Of a stretch of 64,000 nucleotides of DNA, positions 49,104 through 60,900 are shown one piece after another. The notes under the pieces were generated by a model. That model was not told the DNA's origin. It ran no database searches and saw only the letters and a program-made list of their open reading frames with translations. Source of the DNA: Eretmocerus hayati (taxonomy: Eukaryota; Arthropoda; Insecta; Hymenoptera; Aphelinidae); contig CM056742.1 of assembly GCA_029851415.1 (NCBI GenBank), positions 149,735,121 through 149,799,120 of the forward strand, read 5' to 3'. How positions within the stretch are numbered: position 1 is the first letter of the stretch; the number at the start of each line of letters is the position of its first letter. The translations under genes were made by a program, and so were the position numbers.

Positions 49104-51815
49104 TTTGATATCAGCAAGTATATTTTTGCATGAAATACTAGTCTTGATAGATATATAATTTGTTTGATAATCTGCTCGGAAATCTGATTTCGTTTGGTAA
49201 TCATTGACAATCCCCAGCTAAGAGCAGAAAATTTAATGAGCGAAAATTAAAAATTTTACATGGAATTTAAAATTCTGTCCAAATGTTCAACTTGTATATT
49301 AAAATTCTGTCAATACAACACATGCTCTCTTGTGTTATCTGGATTCACATTCAACTGTGAAAGTTGATCACCATCTAACTTGCCATATTTGAATTTTTTC
49401 TACAGAAGTTTCAAGTCATGCTCGAATATGTGCAGAGCAGCTGGATTTATAAATTGGAATACTTTTCCACACATATCACTAGCTTTTACTTCATTTAAAC
49501 CCACATAGACTAACGATATATAACACGAGTCCAGATTGCCAATACTGCGGGACGTATATGTATACGTGATGAGATACAGTACTTTCTGTTTGATTAACCA
49601 AATTTTTTACAGGTAGCTGACAACTGTCCCGATTCATTGCAGTATAAATTGTGAAATTTTAGCAAGGCAGTCTTGGTATTCATTGGCAGATCATACATAC
49701 ATCGTCAATTTCTTCACTCTGCGGACTAAATTTTCAAAGCTTTGTTTTCATTCTGAGAAGAATATTCAGGGTTCTTAATTTTTTGTGAGATCTTAATAAT
49801 TACTCTCACTCAAAAAATGTCAGCTAAATACAATATCGAGAGCATCATTTTGGCGAGATCGTTAGTCGAGATTAAATTATTGGTAATTTCATTGCAGACA
49901 TGAACAACGGGGCTCACAGATTTTGGAAAACATTTGTATGTGGTGTTAAAACTCTCGCTTTGGGCTCATATTTCACGTTTTTGGCACAGTAAACTGCTGC
50001 AGGGCGAGTTCGCCAGATCATCAAGCGTATTTTGAAGGATTAAAATTTGGTTTTTGAATTCATTTGTCATGAGTTCATTTCTCCTTCCTGTCTTCCCCAA
50101 TCCTCCAGAAATAAGATATACCTACATATAAAAATATTGAAGAATATTCGATGGAGGAACATTTTGCTGGCTATTTTGCTAAAATATTGCTTAGCTCAGC
50201 TGATATAGTCGATTACAGCAGCTAATTGAGAAAGGAAGTGCCTGGCAAGTGTTCTCGAAGAAATTTATGTTCACTCGTCAGTTGAACGAAATACGCAATA
50301 ACAAGATGACCGAGCGAAAGACGAAACTGCTCAACCGAGGAAATTATTATTATGCCCTATAAAAGATAGCGCAAACTTGGCTGACGCGACAGCTTGTCTC
50401 CCTGACTCTGCAACATGCATCAGCCACGGCACATCATGATTTTGCGGCATCACTATATGTATATAACATAGCCTACAAGAGTTGCCCATCAGAGAAAGCG
50501 GAAGTCCCAAATGGAAATTACACCATATCGCATCAGCTCTTATATTAAATGTCTCTCTCACTTGTCGTCATCGTAAAACTCAAACTCATAATACCTGAAC
50601 TATTACAAGCTCGCAATGCCACTATATACTTATTAGGTGAAGCTTTAACTTTTAATTCATCCTCGCTCTGTCTATCCATAAGATACAGACCGGCTAACGG
50701 CTCCATATGTAGCATTAATACTCTATAGAACTACATTTTTAAGCTACCCGAGCAGTATGTGAGTCCATTAATCCAGCTCTATATGGGATATACCTGATTA
50801 TGGTTATGCACCCAGTTGGAGGAGGGCAGCAGAGAGCGGAATTTCTAGCCCCGAGGCTCTTTTATATCTATTAGGCTTGTTGAAGAAGAGAGGTGAAAGA
50901 ATTCAAGAGTGCTCAATGAAGTGCGATGCAGTGGCCGTGAAAGATTCGGTTTGATAGAGCTTTAGAGAGACCGACTAATACAGACTGTAATAGTGAGTTG
51001 GAATGATGCAGCCAACTGCATGGCTATGCTGCTCGTGAGCTCTAATTGAGCGCGAATAATTCAATCAGCGCCTGTCTCGTCGAGCTTTTATGACCTGCAA
51101 TCTAGCCTATAAGTCAGTGCCTATGATCAATTACTTATACCTGTGGATGTTAAATGAAATCAGCTACTTCATTCAAGCGTGCGCGATTCGTTAGAAATGA
51201 CGAGAGTTGATTCGAGATGTCTCGAATGGTTTAGCAAAAGGAGAAAGCTTGCTGGATGCATATTTAAAATAAAATTTTACCATTCACTTACGACAGACTT
51301 TAGACGTTGAAAAATTTATTCCTGACATTCTGAATAGAGTAACGAGGGCAAAGTTAGAATTTTCAAGATGTTATTGTTTTTATTTTTTTTCCTTTGCAAT
51401 CGTGTATTTGGCCTCGATCTGGCGCTTTACTCAATCTTCGTATCAAAATAGAGAATTTTGAAACTCTTTACCAATTTCTATGATTTGTTCGGAAAAGTTT
51501 GTCACCGATTGTTGAAAATACAAGTGAAACTCGATAGAAAAAAATTTATCCATTCGTATTAGACAATTAAAGTGAATCGATCAAAGCTTGGAGTTTGAAT
51601 GTAATTGGAGTAGATCATATGACAAAAGATCGGCATTTTCATAGTTTCCTCAATATAAAGGATAATCTCACAATATCGGCTCTGATGTAAAGAGATTTTA
51701 TAAAAATATGGAAAAGGTATTTGGATGAATGCATGGAGGTTTTCGATTTCGCTGAAAATGACCAATGCGCGGCTTAGTTAGTTTTTTTCCATATATACTA
51801 TGCCAAGTTTGTTGA
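49104..51815. other. Non-coding stretch, nothing recognised
   Basis: AT-rich, short open frames only. Confidence 0.5.
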
Positions 51816-51823
51816 ATAATAAT

Positions 51824-52036
51824 CAGGGTTTTTGACGAAATCCATTTTGAATTTCGTTGAATTTCGTTGAGTCCTATTTGATGATCCATTTCCTAACGAA
51901 ATCCCACTCTAAAAATCATAATCATCATATTATGACGATTATGATTTTTTGAGTTGGATTTCATTATGAAATTGGTCATTGGATAGAATTCGACGAAATT
52001 CAACGAAATTGAAAATGGATTTCGCTGAAAACCCTG
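51824..52036. mobile_element. hAT-type MITE
   Basis: 213 bases, palindromic along most of their length. Ends are CAGGGTTTT and its inverse, and both arms carry TTTCGTTGAATTTCGT. An exact 8-base duplication, ATAATAAT, flanks the element (51816-51823 and 52037-52044). CAGGG ends with an 8-base duplication are typical of hAT transposons (established knowledge). The duplication is low-complexity, so chance contributes a little. There is no coding capacity. Confidence 0.75.
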
Positions 52037-52044
52037 ATAATAAT

Positions 52045-54920
52045 ATATCATTCCCTAAGAAAGATTAATTTTATGCACAAATTATTTCTCTCGGGGCTAG
52101 TTCATACATGTGCCCAAAAATGGGTACCTATCCAGAATAGTGAAAGTCTTTTTAAATCGATTCCTTTTTAATTACCCATCAATGCACAATTAGTGTGCTT
52201 CGAGGTGTGCTTACAGTGAACAGCGAGGATTTGTTAATCTAATATCTTCGTGTCATGAATTTAAAAACGTTTCAGTCTCATATGAGAGGAATAAGAGTAT
52301 TTCTTTCACACATGTTATCAAGTTAAACATGAAAAAGAAAGTAGTTTTCAACTAAAATATAGACGATGTCAACCAGATAAAATTAAATAGATAATTTTAT
52401 GTAAAAATAGTATGTATTCATTACAACTTAAATTGAGACATTGATGCAACTCAGAAGGAAAAAAAACTAGGTTGGGATCACTCTTGGCATTGAGTAAACT
52501 CTCGTGCAAGATGTTACCACTTAGTGACACAATTAAACAAGAACAATGCAAGAATGAATATGACGAAAGAAAAAACCAGTGTCGTGTCATAAGACTAATT
52601 CTACCATCAAGCTCCCGAAAACCTCAAAGAGTAAATGCTCGTCGTGGCTACCACAAAATTGCTTGTATCTCGTATATTTAGCACGAAGAAAAAGGATTCA
52701 AAGTCGTTTAAAATAATCTCAAGTAGCCTGGTATCATCATGACTTCCCCTCCCATCTTTGCTACCAGAAAAAAAGTCTATTTAGCTCTTAACCTCAGAAT
52801 GCGGCGAAAGAATTTTTTCATCTAGATTCTGATTGACTAAGCGCACAAGAGCATTTTGGGTCCTTTCATTTCTATAAGAACCACGATGACTCACATTTTT
52901 TCTGACCCGCCTTCAACCCAAATAAACTTTTGCATCTGTGTTGCGAAGCTGATTTTTTAGCAGAGATATACAGACAGACAGACAGAGAAAGACATTCTAA
53001 ATCTGCTCTTTGACAAGAATCAGATCGTGCTATCAAAAGCATTCTACACTGAGACAAATTGGATCCGTCAGACTCGGCACAACTTCATCGTTTGTGAGCT
53101 TTGAATATCTTTGCACTCCACTCTGTGGGATGGAATGCATATTTTAAATGGGGCATATAGCCAACCTTGGGCTTTTAAAGACTGCGCAACAATGAATTTA
53201 AATTTATTCCAGGACCGTTTATGCATATCATCTCCAGAAACCACTACTCACAGTTACTCTAAAGCTGTATAAGCTGCGCGCACAAACCGCTCGCTTAATT
53301 TCTCAGTTTAGAACTTTGGTTGGATATAATTTTCTACCCAAGTTTTCATTGCTGTGCCTAACAGCATAAGTTACTTCAACGTTAAGTAAGTGTATTTCAT
53401 ACGACATTTAGTGGATTTTCAGCCATTCTCCATTACGCTCAGAGTTAATCTTTGTACAGTTTCATCGTCAAGATCACGATTCACGTACATTTTATTCCTA
53501 ACTTGCCATCTGCTGTCCAGGACGATTTTTCACGCCTGTAATCCAGCTAATGATCGCAAAAGACTAGGGACGTTATTCCAAAGAATTTTACCGCCACTCT
53601 TTCAAATGTATACCATGTATGAGTGCAGAAGATTCTTTCGAACTCAGAAAGACAGCTATTATTCAAAGGACGAATTCACTCTATGCGTATATGTATAAAT
53701 GAGATACGTACCGCTAAAGCCACTTTTCAAAAGTGCCGTTTTTCGCGCCCCTTTGTCTCGTTTTTAGGGACGGTCCATGGACGAGCTCTGCTTTGACGAA
53801 CTTTTAGCGACGAGATGAGATATTGTGCAAGGTGGCTGTATAACGTGGGAGCCAGAACTTTTGTTCAGCTGTTTTGTTCCTGCTCAAGAGAGCTCAAAAG
53901 GGTGACCAGCACTTTTAGATGTTTCTTCACCAATAGGCTTCCATAATACCCATGCAAAAGTGAAGTGGATGAATGAGCATAAGGACTCATACCCAAAATT
54001 TCTCACGAATCGTACGGAAATTTTTGCCTGAACATTTTTTCCAATGTTTACACTCGCTTTCTCTCTCATTTGGCGTAAGAGCTATGTTCCAAAGTTTTGG
54101 CATTAGGAATTTCAACTTTTCGACCGATGTTGTGTGACATATGGTAAATCCTTTGAATGATTGAATACGTGGGAATCTTTTTGAGGATGTATGGTCAAAA
54201 TATAAAGATAGACAGAAAGCGGAAGATGATTTTGACGCGAGATTAGGGAAGGAAGGTCTTTTCATCTAATTACAGTCAGATCTACACGTAGATGGTGTTT
54301 TTTGAAGGTGTAAGGTGTCTCAAGAGGTGGCGATAAAGATGACATCCGTGGATATATATATTTTTTTGGGCATGTAAAAGAAACGAATGAGTTGGCAAGA
54401 AATTTCTCCATGCTAAATCATAGCTCACGATTGTATCTTCCTGCTGTCATCTCTCGATCGTTGGAGTGAGAGAAACATCTCTTTGGGTCCTTGATGAATA
54501 GCCCAGCCCAGGCGCGATCGTGTCGGTATATATTTCTCGCATAAAAAGTCACTCGACCTGTAATTTTAAAATCATCCCGTTTTAATGCCTGCGCATCGAA
54601 TGCGATAGTATTGCATGGATATACAGTGATATGCCATCAGTGTCCAGTTGAATCACGATACGGATCATAATGGACCATCAACGAGGCCCAAAAAAAAACT
54701 CAGTATTTTAGACTCCATCACTCTTCAAGACGAATGATGACCACGCCGATGAAAATTATTCGCTCGCCATCATCAACCCATCAAATCTGTTAGCCCGATG
54801 CTCTGGAGCCGTACACTAGCTAGATACTTGAACTGGTGGAAGATTCTTGAATTGTTCATTTAATATGATTTATGAATTTTCTAAAATAAACTGTCCGCAT
54901 TTGCAATCGACCACACATTT
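52045..54920. other. Non-coding stretch, nothing recognised
   Basis: Short open frames only. A small ACAG microsatellite lies near 52970-52986 and a short hairpin (CACTTTT/AAAAGTG) near 53720. Confidence 0.5.
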
Positions 54921-55117
54921 GATCCGTTGACCACTCCAAGGGTCAACGGGACCCTAGACCATTTTTAACATTCAAATTCGCCTACCAAACGTTTGGAATC
55001 ATGACTGTGGCACCACCAGCCATCAATTCGGATGTGCCACTACACATCCGTTCCTTAAAAAATGAGCAACCATTTTCTGCGTGGGGTCACGCTGACCCCA
55101 TCTGTAGTCAACGGGTC
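54921..55117. mobile_element. Small TIR element with hairpin ends (MITE)
   Basis: The left end, GATCCGTTGACCAC..GGGTCAACGGGACCC, matches the inverted right end, GACCCGTTGACTAC..GGGTCAGCGTGACCC, at about three quarters of 31 positions. Each end also folds on itself: CCGTTGACC/GGTCAACGG on the left and TGGGGTCA-CGC-TGACCCCA (55082-55100) on the right. The target duplication is unclear and the superfamily is not assigned. Confidence 0.5.
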
Positions 55118-57870
55118 TAGACTTGCTGGTTACTCAATTTTGAAAATCACCTCGAGAATCAACGAGTGTTCTAGAAGACAAGAATGTAATCAGTATACAA
55201 AATGTAGTATAACTCATCGATCATCATTTCACCATATGTCTTCTGGAGTTCAAATCCCCATCCAGATCCTTATCCCGACCCAGAGAATAAGGAAGGTCAC
55301 CTCCGATGATCTATCTATCCAGATTGGTACTTTTACGTTACGCTATCTTCTTCTTATCTAACTGAATTTGAAGAGTGCAGGCTATGAACCAACTACAAAC
55401 CCCGGAAAAAATTCTTTAGAAAGATTATCGAATGTGAGAGCATGTAACATGATGAGGTCCACTTAGGAGCAGTATGAAATATTTTCCTGGAACTCATTTC
55501 GAGATTTCTTTGTTTTACTCTTTCTCCTACTTTGGAGTCGGAGACTCCTCGAACTTGGACAGTTCCGATCGATCTTGATAGACGAGTCCTGCTTATGTTC
55601 AGTCATTGGCATAATCTGTAACGCGAGTAATAGGAAATATTTCAATGAGAGATCATCTTGGATGAATCTGAAAGATGTAATGAAATTTGACATTTTCAAA
55701 ATTTCCAATTTCTTGAAAGCGTACAATCCATAAGTATTGGAACGTCACCAACTAATCGCTACTACAGTTCTCTCCTGGACTATTTAGCTCTCATTTTCCT
55801 CAAGAGAAAGAAAAATCTAGCAAATGTCAAACTCGTTGGCTATTCACATTCACTCGGAAACAAGAAAGCTAATTACGCTGAGGCCAAGAATGGTATAAAT
55901 GTAGTTGGAAGGAGGAAACACGCGTATGTACATCCCAGCGGATGCCGGATGAGACACAGACTTGCAAGTCGCAATCGTCATACTGCAACACTAGCAAATG
56001 TATACATGACAAAGTCTGGGATAGTCTGACAAACGACACGCGTGTGCGATTGCTCATGTTTTCATCCTCGTGTAATATATAGAAGTTAGTCCGTGTCAAA
56101 GTAGCCGGTCTCCTAACGATCTCTTGGAGGGCGACAATGACGGAGATTCTCGTGCGGACTGGGCTCAATTCCGAGAAATTTGCCAACTACATTAGACCAA
56201 TTAGTCCATGAGATTCTGCGAGCGCGAGGTGAATTAGGACCACTGTGCGCCTGCACCCGGGAAGATCTGTATGAGATTCCCGCGGGTAGCAAATGAGATC
56301 AAGCTTGCCGACTCTGCTTCTCGAAGCTACTGAGCTTGACTTCGGGCACTGTTTCTCTTGCAAAGGCGTGGTAATTACTCTGAGATCTTGCCTAGAATTA
56401 TGCGCTCAACTTCGGTATTTGAACTATGTCAGAGAGGCCAACTTGGCAGAGTACCCATTATTCAGGATCAGAAATTGTGGAATTTGTATAATCCGCACCG
56501 AATCTCGAATCGTAACGATGGAATTCTACATGTTTTTTTTTTTTTAAGTGAATAATAAGTAATATGAATGTGATCTTCACCTGAAATGATACTCAGATAA
56601 ATTCTCTCTGACAGACATTCTCTGGAGGAATTTTTCAATGCAGTATTGGTTGACGAAATTATCCTGATGAAACCCATTTATTAATGGAGTCTAGTGCAGT
56701 GAATCTCCTATGAAGATAAGGCAAAATTTCAAAAAACTTGAATAAAATGGAAAAACACGAAAACACGAGAAAGAGTACTCTTCAACTGACATAAAGTAAA
56801 TGCAGTGAGATTATATCTTGCGCATTGATGATCTGTTTCTTCTGATTTCTCGACTGTTTCAGTACTGTCGAATTCGTATATTTTCACGTGCAAATACGAA
56901 TTGCACTGTGAAACATAGCCCGACTAATTTTAACCTTTCATTCTTACAACTTTTCTAATTATAAATAAAACGCGGTAAAGTTTGAACTGTGTACACAAAA
57001 TATGCCATTCTGCAAGCTCTCTTTCGCACTTGGCGCCTATAGACTGGCAATACAAAGTGCGTCGGTGAGACCGGAGAAAGCATAGTCCTTGGCGCAATGA
57101 CTCCGTGTCATTCCCGATTACCCTGGTTCGACAGGATAATTTCATCACGATCCAACTTCATTTCTCAATTCATTTGATTCCTCGGAGGAAGTACCACCCT
57201 CACAGAAGCAAACACGATAGTATTCCGCTTTAACAAGGTAGTACATTCTTTAGCGCCGAAAAATTATAAACTATTCTGAAGTGAGAATCAGAAACATTCA
57301 TTCGTCGTTAACAAAAAATTGTCCAAAGTACTTTGTAAGATTGACACTAGGACATCCTTCAATTTTTGTTAATAATCCAATCCTATACATTGGTAACTAG
57401 CAACTGATGGCCTTTTTCCCAAAAATTTTATGAAGTAAACAATACATTAGTACTTTGAAAAGTGCATTCGACAATCAACAAGAATTTGATTCTCACATAT
57501 TGAATAGAATTTGCTGGCAATCCATCTAATCGAAAGAGTATAGAGTTTTTTCAGTTTTTCGTTTGCTCAACATCAAGTGCTCTTGCACCAGTATTTCTTT
57601 AAAAGAGGTGCCAAGAATGTCAACAATGGTAGCCAATCATCCATTTATGACCCTATAATCAGTTGCTACGAGTGGTGGAGACGATTTAATAGCCTGCTCA
57701 TGGAGAACCACGAATTCAAAGGACAAACGTTAAAATTATGAACACTTAGTTTGTCGAAATGCAGCTATTTGAGTCGCTGTATCTGCAGTGAGATGATCTA
57801 TGGAATTGATAGTTGTGGTTTTCTTTGCGGGTAAGTAGCTGCAACATTTTTCAGCCATCACTCTTGTCTT
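55118..57870. other. Upstream region of the YLPP-motif gene, nothing recognised
   Basis: AT-rich, with short open frames on both strands. Any regulatory sites of the downstream gene would lie in its last part, but none can be named from sequence alone. Confidence 0.45.
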
Positions 57871-57873
57871 CTC

Positions 57874-57912
57874 TATAAAAAGATGTTGTGAACAGTAGCT
57901 TTGGATTAGTTC
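57874..57912 (+). promoter_or_regulatory. Candidate core promoter (TATA box and initiator) of the YLPP-motif gene
   Basis: TATAAAAA lies at 57875-57882 in CTCTATAAAAAGATG. About 33 bases downstream is TTAGTTC (57906-57912), close to the arthropod initiator TCAGTY, with the likely +1 A at 57908. This would give a leader of only about 18 bases before ATG 57926. Many TATA-like strings occur in AT-rich DNA. This one is credible because of its spacing to the initiator, start codon and exon 1 donor. Confidence 0.45.
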
Positions 57913-57925
57913 ACCAGATGAGATT

Positions 57926-57943
57926 ATGCAGACAATGAGATGG
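57926..57943 (+). CDS. Coding exon 1 of the YLPP-motif gene (six codons)
   Basis: ATG CAG ACA ATG AGA TGG, followed at once by the donor GTAAGC. A second in-frame ATG lies at 57935. A six-codon frame starting at ATG 57918 overlaps out of frame and stops before the intron; it is either a tiny upstream ORF or is skipped because the leader is so short. A first intron that cuts the signal peptide after a few codons is common in insect cuticular-protein genes (established knowledge). The support here is that the splice to 58973 is in frame and completes a hydrophobic signal peptide. Transcript evidence is lacking. Confidence 0.5.
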
Positions 57944-60900
57944 GTAAGCTGCTCTCTGTTATATAGACTTCCAGGATTATCTCCCTCTTCGCTCCCATAT
58001 TCATCAAATTTTTGAAACCTTAATTAGAAGACTATACATTAGAAGTTTCTTCTATATTTAGAGTTTGGACTGGAATTTTTTCGAGCAAAAAGTTCTTTGC
58101 TTTCTGCAAACTAGGAAAGAGAGGAGGTCATAGTTTGTGGGTCGTGAATTTGACTGAGACCTTCGGAAACATATCTCTTTCTCGCCTTTGGCACCGAAAG
58201 ATGATATTTAAAGCCACAAAATTTAATGCTCAAATGTTTTGAAGCTTACAGCGCCTGGCGTCAACATCGATGATATAGGCCCATGTTTAAAAAATGGTAC
58301 TTATGGATACACTAGCTGGCATCCAATTTCGGAAGAGGCTAACGTGAATCATAACTGTGAAATGCTTGAGTATTCGAATTTGTGGTTTCGAATTATTAAG
58401 GTATTGTGATATTCATAAGGTGATGATTTCCAAAGTTCCAGCTGAGTTTATGACCCACAGACCATGAACTCTCTTTGTGGGCTCACAAGGTCTGCATGAG
58501 CTATCAGGTGAGAAGGATAGCAGCACTCGCCCAAACACTTATTGTTTCGTCGATTTTTTTGGAATTATTGTTTGCCGGTGGAGCTGTTGGTTTCTCATAA
58601 CTAACGGTGAAGGTGGGAAGTATTTTATCATTTATGAATGAGAGAAGATCAGCGTATAATATATTGACGATGATTATATGGATAACTACGTCGTCAAGAA
58701 AATTTTTTCATCTATCCGATAGGAGTACTATTTTTTGAGATGCAATTTTGGTTTTCTCAGACAAAAAGACGAGAGCTTATTGGTTCATGAAGATGGTTCT
58801 TATCCTAATTCTTATAACTCCATTTGAAAGTCCGACCTTCCTGCAACTCGGAACGCGCACACCGAACCCCGGTAGTGCTCTACTCAATTTTCTTGGGTCT
58901 CTACTGATCTACTGGAAATTCAACTTCTTACAGATTAGAATGTTGGAATCTCATGAGAAATACTTATTCCAGGTCCTGATCATCGTTTTGATCAGTTGTT
59001 GGTCCGAAGAATCGCTATCACAGTATTCACAGAATGCCGGTTACTCATACGAGAGGCCGCAGGTGCCCTTCTCTCTACCCTCTCGACCCGTACCTACACA
59101 ACCACCCCCTCCCCCTTCTCCGCCTCCAACAGATTATAACTACCCATCACCTTCACCATCACCTCCGCCACCTGTAACCAACAACTATTACCCACCTCCG
59201 CCTCCACCTTCCCCCCCACCACCACCACCACCTCCTCCACCTCCACCTGTAAGTTACGACTACCCATCACCACCACCCCCTCCTCCGCCACCTCCTCCTC
59301 CACCTCCACCACCACCACCACCACCACCTCCTGTGACATACAACTACCCATCACCTCCTCCACCTCCACCTCCACCACCTCCTCCTCCACCACCCCCTGT
59401 GACATACAACTACCCATCACCTCCTCCACCTCCACCACCTCCTCCTCCTCCCCCACCTCCACCACCACCACCACCACCACCTCCTGTGACATATAACTAC
59501 CCATCACCTCCTCCACCTCCACCATCTCCTCCTCCTCCACCTCCACCACCACCACCACCACCTCCTGTGACATATAACTACCCATCACCTCCACCTCCGC
59601 CTCCTCCTACGCCACCCCCACCACCACCACCACCACCACCACCACCACCACCACCGCCGCCGCCACCACCACCTCCTCCTCCTCCACCGCCCCCACCTCC
59701 TACATCTACTGTTCCTCCACAATATTACCTACCGCCGATTTCAACGTCACCACCACCACCACCTCCTCCTCCTCCTCCTCCACCACCTCCTCCTCCACCA
59801 CCTCCTCCTCCACCACCACCACCACCTCCTCCACCCCCGCCACCGCCCCCACCTCCTACATCCACTGTTCCTCCACAATACTACCTACCGCCGATTTCAA
59901 CGTCACCACCGCCACCACCACCACCTCCGCCTCCTCCTCCTCCTCCACCACCACCTCCGCCTCCGCCTCCTCCTCCTCCACCACCACCACCACCACCACC
60001 ACCACCACCACCACCACCTCCCCCACCCCCGCCACCGCCCCCACCTCCTACATCTACTGTTCCTCCACAATACTACCTACCACCCATTTCAACGTCACCA
60101 GCACCACCACCTCCACCACCACCACCCCGTCCTACTCGACCTCCTCCACCACCTCCTACTCGACCTCCTCCACCACCTCCACCACCTCCTACTCGACCTC
60201 CTCCACCGCCACCTCCACCTCCGCCACCACCTCCTAGACCTACGCGTCCTCCTCCACCACCACCGACCCCCAGACCTACTCGCCCACCTCTGGCCTATCT
60301 TCCACCCAGCACAACTTATCGGCCTCCAAGTGTCTCAACTCCAGCACCTACGTATCTTCCTCCATATACGAGAGGACCTGGAAACGCTTTTCCAGGGAAT
60401 CCATCTTTTGCTAGCAGTTCAGCATCTGCATCAGCTTTTTCCGGTACTGGAGTGACACCGGTAGCGAAGTACAGTCAACCAGTTGTAAGTTCTTATTATG
60501 ACAAAGTATACTTGGGAACCACTTGTACTGACGCCGTCGAGATCTGTCACTGTGTCTCTATCTCTCGCCTCCCTGTTATAGTCTGCGAGAGCAAGTGAAG
60601 TACGAGATCTCGAACTTGGTTAGACCAAGTGGTACTTGAGTATACATACTTATACCTAGTTTATCATAATCCCATATAAAGAGTTTACATCACGTCATGC
60701 GGTCAAGTCATGGCGATTTGCGGGAGTTTCTCAAAAGATATCGATCCCATCATCAACAGAATATGGTTCTAACTCGGGTTTCACCACATTTTATGGTAGA
60801 ATACCCCAAATCAACTAATAATCACTCATCGGAAATCGGCCACCATACTCCCTCGAACAATTCAAAGCAAAGACGAGGCATAAATCATGTAGCTGCAAAA

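Noticed and set aside
59094..60044. Val/Glu-rich minus-strand open frames opposite the polyproline exon
   Set aside because: They are mirror images of CCN repeats and have no independent support.
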